The notes under the pieces are model-generated. The model did not search any database. It saw nothing but the letters and a program-made list of their open reading frames with translations, and had not been told where the DNA came from. A stretch of DNA of 18,171 nucleotides from Bacteroidales bacterium UBA1223 (lineage in GTDB: Bacteria; Bacteroidota; Bacteroidia; Bacteroidales; P3): contig DBXB01000015.1 in NCBI GenBank assembly GCA_002309155.1, positions 2,913 through 21,083 of the forward strand, written 5' to 3'. The number at the start of each line of letters is the position of its first letter. Position 1 is the stretch's first letter. Below, piece by piece: positions 15,041 through 18,171 of this stretch. A program made the translations under genes and the position numbers.

Positions 15041-16066
15041 TTATTTTAATGGCTTGATGTTGTCGACATGGACATCCATCTGCGGGAACGGTATGCTGAT
15101 GCCGTTGGCGTAGAATGCTTTGTAGATGTTTTCTCGTATCCTCATCCACAAAGTCCAATAGTCGTCAACTTTGGTCCAGAGCCACAGGGAATAGTCCACC
15201 GAACTGTTGTTCAATTCACTGACGCAGAATTTCGGTATGGGGTCTTTGAGGATCAGGGGGTCATCGTCGATGACTTTCTTGATCACTGCCGCCGCTTTGT
15301 CAAGGTCGGTGCCGTAAGCAACGCTGCAGGTCACGTCTAGACGTATCATTTCTTCTTTGGTGTGATTGATTAGGCTCTTTGTGGCAAGCTCGCTGTTGGG
15401 AACGATGATGATTCTGCCGTTGAAGGGACGTATGAAGGTGTGGAAAATGCGAATCTCCTTGACATAGCCTTTGAAAGATCCGACCTCAACATAGTCGCCC
15501 ACCTTGAAGGGTTTCATAAGCAGTATTATCACTCCTCCGGCAAAATTCTGCAATGTGCCTTGCAACGCCATGCCTACAGCAAGACCTGCGGCACCGAGGA
15601 TTGCAATAAATGATGTCGCCTTGATACCGATGATGTCCATCGCCATGATTATCAGCATGGTCTTCATCAGTACGTCGACAAGTGACGTTAAGAAACCTGT
15701 CAGTGACGACTCGGCGCTGCGTTTCTCAAGTACCTTGGTGAGGGTTTTGCGAAGCAGTTTTATTAGTTTGAAGCCAATCCATAGTACCAGGATGCAGCCT
15801 ATGAGTTTAGGCAGGAATGCCACGGTGAGGTCGAGGAGACCCGACAAGGCGTCGCGGAACAGCGTGTTCTGACCCGTCACCACATCTTTGATGTCAGTCA
15901 GTCCTAAGTTGCGGGCACTGTCAAGCACGTTGTGTATAGTGCTGTCGCTTTTCTGGATAACGTCTGCTAAACCTCCTTCGGCAAGGGTGTCCGGCACTGC
16001 CGGTGTGGATTTTGATGCCGCCATCCCAGCAGCGAGGATGGCAGCATTGTCGTCTAAAAATATCAT
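15041..16066 (-). CDS. MscS-family mechanosensitive ion channel
   Basis: The 341-residue inner-membrane protein has a long N-terminal region (1-75), then membrane helices at about 78-100, 128-146 and 151-185. The third is the pore helix, GLAVGMALQGTLQNFAGGV (161-179), with the Gly/Ala packing pattern of MscS, followed directly by the beta-domain start MKPFKVGDYVEVG (184-196). The cytoplasmic cage part contains FNGRIIIVPNSELATKSL. Such channels open under membrane tension and release solutes on osmotic downshock. The size is close to typical small MscS with a longer N-terminus. No clear -7 box was found in the 150 bases upstream. The T9SS type B gene begins 43 bases after its stop on the same strand; a functional link is not evident. 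Confidence 0.93.
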   Translation of the reverse strand: MIFLDDNAAILAAGMAASKSTPAVPDTLAEGGLADVIQKSDSTIHNVLDSARNLGLTDIKDVVTGQNTLFRDALSGLLDLTVAFLPKLIGCILVLWIGFKLIKLLRKTLTKVLEKRSAESSLTGFLTSLVDVLMKTMLIIMAMDIIGIKATSFIAILGAAGLAVGMALQGTLQNFAGGVIILLMKPFKVGDYVEVGSFKGYVKEIRIFHTFIRPFNGRIIIVPNSELATKSLINHTKEEMIRLDVTCSVAYGTDLDKAAAVIKKVIDDDPLILKDPIPKFCVSELNNSSVDYSLWLWTKVDDYWTLWMRIRENIYKAFYANGISIPFPQMDVHVDNIKPLK

Positions 16067-16164
16067 CGTAAGTGTTGTTTTATTTGCTGTCTAATAATGA
16101 TTTGAAAATTAGAGGTATATGTGAGTGAAAAAGTGATGGATGATAATCAATTAAACCTCTTTAG

Positions 16165-16192
16165 CCTCTAACCTCTAACCTTTAACCTTTAC
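16165..16192. repeat. 7-base tandem repeat (CCTCTAA/CCTTTAA)
   Basis: Four units, CCTCTAA, CCTCTAA, CCTTTAA and CCTTTAC, sit upstream of the MscS gene, with an inverted TTAGAGG at 16109-16115. They resemble in style, but not in sequence, the 8-10 base arrays of the other gaps. Confidence 0.7.
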
Positions 16193-16608
16193 TAAACGAA
16201 ATATTAGACTGATTATTTTACTAGTATTCCTCTTTTTTTGTGAATAAGCCGTTTTTGCGTCAGCTATCCGTCGCAACTGATTACAACCCTTGTCGACAAA
16301 TTACCGCGTCAGCAACTCCGGCCTTGACGTAATTGGCGTGAAGAAATTTGCGGTGAGGGAGCGTTAAGAAGCGGACTTGTCTGAACAGACGATTTCTTGC
16401 GGTTTATAGAACGAGGTCTCTTGAACTAATGACTGATGTGATGTTCTTCGGCAGACTTGTGAGTTTGTGCGCTTTAGCTCACGAGCCGTGAATTTTAGCC
16501 AATTCGTCACCAGCCGGTGTCCTTTTTCTTCCTTCGTTCTTTTTCGGACAAGCGAAAAAGAATGAAGAGTACCTTTGGCAAAAGAAAAAAGAAAGAACAA
16601 TAAAAAAA
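16193..16608. other. Unexplained gene-free segment with a strong hairpin
   Basis: About 415 bases between the MscS promoter region and the epimerase promoter contain no convincing gene. Base composition is more even than in the flanking AT-rich leaders. The clearest structure is a 15-base-pair inverted repeat (16532-16546 with 16553-16567, one G-T pair, six-base loop). Two GCGTCAGC-like words (16257-16263 and 16306-16313) and a TTGACGTAATTGGCGTG stretch are also present. A 78-codon minus-strand frame (16364-16600) needs a TTG start and looks translated by chance. It may be a dispersed repeat or an RNA gene; nothing here proves either. Confidence 0.4.
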
Positions 16609-16609
16609 T

Positions 16610-16640
16610 TTTGTCAATCCGATTAGTTGTTGTATCTTTG
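16610..16640 (+). promoter_or_regulatory. Bacteroidota consensus promoter for the epimerase/carboxylase operon
   Basis: TTTG at 16610-16613 and TATCTTTG at 16633-16640 have exactly 19 bases between them, the same layout as the pepD promoter. Transcription should begin near 16647 and leave an AT-rich leader of about 110 bases before the ATG at 16756. Confidence 0.8.
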
Positions 16641-16755
16641 TTTTGCGTTGTGTTTTTGTATGTTATTGAAAAATAATATACTTAGACATAAAATTGTTAT
16701 TTTGACTATTTGAAATTCATTTTTTGCAATACAAAATATTAAATAAACATAAATT

Positions 16756-17163
16756 ATGACACCTTCACACATCGAACACATTGGTATCGCTGTTACCAAT
16801 CTGGAAGAAGCAATCAAGTACTGGGAAGATGTAATGGGCCTCAAATGCTACGCCATTGAGGAAGTTACTGACCAGAAAGTAAAAACAGCCTTTTTCAAAA
16901 TCGGCGACGTGAAAATCGAGCTCCTCGAACCGACCTGCCCTGAGAGCACCATAGCCTCCTTCATAGAGAAGAACGGTGGCAAGGGTGGTATGCACCACAT
17001 CGCTTTCGCTGTCGAGAACACCGACACCGCACTGAATGAGTGCAAAGAAAAGGGTGTGCGCCTTATCGACCAGCAGTCGCGTGGCGGCGCCGAAGGTCTC
17101 CACATTGGATTCCTCCATCCTAAGAGCACTCTGGGTGTCCTCACCGAACTCTGCTGCAAATAA
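16756..17163 (+). CDS. mce: Methylmalonyl-CoA epimerase
   Basis: The 135-residue protein is a single vicinal-oxygen-chelate (glyoxalase-fold) unit of the usual epimerase length. It shows HIEHIGIAV (5-13, metal ligand His8), KIELLEP (53-59), GGMHHIAFAV (78-87, metal His80 or 81), HIGFLHP (116-122) and LTELC (129-133, metal Glu131). The enzyme interconverts (R)- and (S)-methylmalonyl-CoA between the B12-dependent mutase and the decarboxylating or carboxylating biotin enzyme, the succinate-to-propionate route of Bacteroidales. It is followed after 79 bases by the carboxylase beta subunit, probably in one transcript from the promoter at 16610-16640. The 79-base gap contains the palindrome GAACCGGTTC (17182-17191). 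No anomalies are seen. Confidence 0.93.
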   Translation: MTPSHIEHIGIAVTNLEEAIKYWEDVMGLKCYAIEEVTDQKVKTAFFKIGDVKIELLEPTCPESTIASFIEKNGGKGGMHHIAFAVENTDTALNECKEKGVRLIDQQSRGGAEGLHIGFLHPKSTLGVLTELCCK

Positions 17164-17242
17164 AGTTGAATTTCCGAGGTGGAACCGGTTCGCTAAGGAC
17201 CGTGTATAAGCCTCATATTATAAACCTACAAACAATTCAAAT

Positions 17243-18171
17243 ATGGCATTTGAAGAAAAAATAAAGGAACTTCTCGAAAAGAGAAATGAAGCCAAGATGG
17301 GCGGCGGTCAGAAGCGCATCGATAAGCAACACGAACAGGGCAAACTTACTGCCCGTGAACGTATCGCCCTGCTCCTCGACGAGGGCTCGTTCGAAGAGTT
17401 TGATATGTTTGTCACCCATCGCTGCACTAATTTTGACATGCAGAAACAGTCGTTCTTGGGCGACGGCGTCGTGACCGGCTACGGTACCATCGACGGTCGT
17501 CAGGTCTATGTCTTCGCTCAGGACTTTACCGTTTTTGCTGGATCGCTGTCCGAGACCATGTCGCTGAAGATTTGCAAGGTCATGGACCAGGCTATGAAGG
17601 TCGGCGCTCCTGTCATCGGTCTTAACGACTCCGGCGGAGCACGTATTCAGGAGGGTTGCAACTCTCTTGCAGGCTATGCCGAGATTTTTGAGCGCAACAT
17701 CCTCGCATCGGGTGTGGTGCCTCAGATTTCCGCCATCTTCGGACCTTGTGCCGGTGGTTCAGTCTATTCACCTGCTCTGACCGACTTCATCCTTATGTCG
17801 AAAGAGAACAGCTATATGTTCCTCACTGGTCCGAAGGTTGTGAAGACCGTTACCGGCGAGGATGTCACTACCGATAAGCTTGGCGGTGCTATGGTTCACG
17901 CCACTAAATCGGGCGTTGCCCATTTCGTCGGCGAGACTGAGGAGGAGACTCTCCAGCTCATCCGTGATATCGTCAGCTATATCCCCTCCAACAATTTCGA
18001 GGAGGCTCCCTATGTGCCCACCGAGGATCCTATCGACCGTCTCGAGGACAGCCTCAATACCATCATTCCTGAGAACCCCAACCAGGCTTATGATGTGAAA
18101 GACATCATCCACGCCATTGTCGACGACGGAAAATTCCTTGAGGTTCATGAGAAATTCGCCCCCAACCTGGT
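17243..18171 (+). CDS. Acyl-CoA carboxylase beta subunit (propionyl-CoA carboxylase / methylmalonyl-CoA decarboxylase type), 3' end outside window
   Basis: The frame is open from the ATG at 17243 to the window end, 309 codons of an expected roughly 510. The N-terminus [22 protein letters not shown] and [20 protein letters not shown] match the family. The carboxyltransferase oxyanion-hole Gly pairs are present: [13 protein letters not shown] (126-138) and [17 protein letters not shown] (166-182), followed by [18 protein letters not shown]. It moves CO2 between biotin and propionyl/methylmalonyl-CoA. Being next to the epimerase, it most likely serves propionate formation. Whether it is a sodium-pumping decarboxylase alpha chain (MmdA) or a carboxylase (PccB) depends on the genes beyond the window: biotin carrier and membrane subunits, or biotin carboxylase. 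Confidence 0.93.
   Translation, partial: MAFEEKIKELLEKRNEAKMGGGQKRIDKQHEQGKLTARERIALLLDEGSFEEFDMFVTHRCTNFDMQKQSFLGDGVVTGYGTIDGRQVYVFAQDFTVFAGSLSETMSLKICKVMDQAMKVGAPVIGLNDSGGARIQEGCNSLAGYAEIFERNILASGVVPQISAIFGPCAGGSVYSPALTDFILMSKENSYMFLTGPKVVKTVTGEDVTTDKLGGAMVHATKSGVAHFVGETEEETLQLIRDIVSYIPSNNFEEAPYVPTEDPIDRLEDSLNTIIPENPNQAYDVKDIIHAIVDDGKFLEVHEKFAPNL

Noticed and set aside
16570..16577. TACCTTTG, an exact -7 box match
   Set aside because: No TTTG at the right distance and no gene follows closely; the full promoter 40 bases downstream explains the epimerase gene better.
16364..16600. 78-codon minus-strand frame (FFLFSFAKGTLHSF...)
   Set aside because: It needs a TTG start, begins in a homopurine/pyrimidine stretch, runs through the hairpin and resembles no family I recognise. 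The DNA segment is reported as unexplained instead.

Overview
The window looks like a chromosomal piece of a Bacteroidales (Bacteroidota) bacterium, probably an uncultured gut, oral or rumen type. The evidence is: two cargo proteins with Type IX secretion (T9SS) sorting tails, one type A and one type B (gliding-motility/CHU_C type); Bacteroidota promoters of the form TTTG-N19-TAnnTTTG; little Shine-Dalgarno sequence before starts; and a methylmalonyl-CoA epimerase next to a biotin-dependent carboxylase beta subunit, the usual Bacteroidales propionate arrangement. T9SS cargo argues against the genus Bacteroides itself. No rRNA, tRNA, CRISPR, transposase or phage gene was seen.

Layout. 95-985 (-): PflA-like radical SAM protein. 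1223-2680 (+): PepD-type dipeptidase with a consensus promoter and a strong terminator. 2740-4709 (+): family 2 glycosyltransferase and an NTP_transf_5-type nucleotidyltransferase overlapping by ATGA. 4863-4917: long bidirectional terminator. 4921-6516 (-): secreted thioredoxin-fold/PKD protein with a T9SS type A tail. 6874-7605 (+): LicC-like cytidylyltransferase, meeting head-on a three-gene minus-strand operon (10690 to 7610) of HisC/CobD-like PLP enzyme, CDP-alcohol phosphatidyltransferase-like protein and UPF0104 membrane protein. 11029-14997 (-): 1322-residue CUB/Fn3/repeat protein with a type B tail. 15041-16066 (-): MscS channel. 16067-16755: a 689-base gene-free stretch with a strong hairpin and a consensus promoter. 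16756-18171 (+): methylmalonyl-CoA epimerase and a carboxylase beta subunit that runs off the window.

Two things stand out. First, the four genes from 6874 to 10690 look like a kit for making a phosphorylated amino-alcohol or similar head group, activating it with CTP and transferring it to a lipid or glycan. The transferase has Gly where the last Asp of the CDP-alcohol phosphatidyltransferase signature should be. Second, five intergenic gaps carry related mosaic repeats built from 8-10 base tandem units; in four of them the units surround a shared core close to TCGAAATCATTTGTCCCTTA, occurring in both orientations.

All functions are read from motifs and context without database searches.
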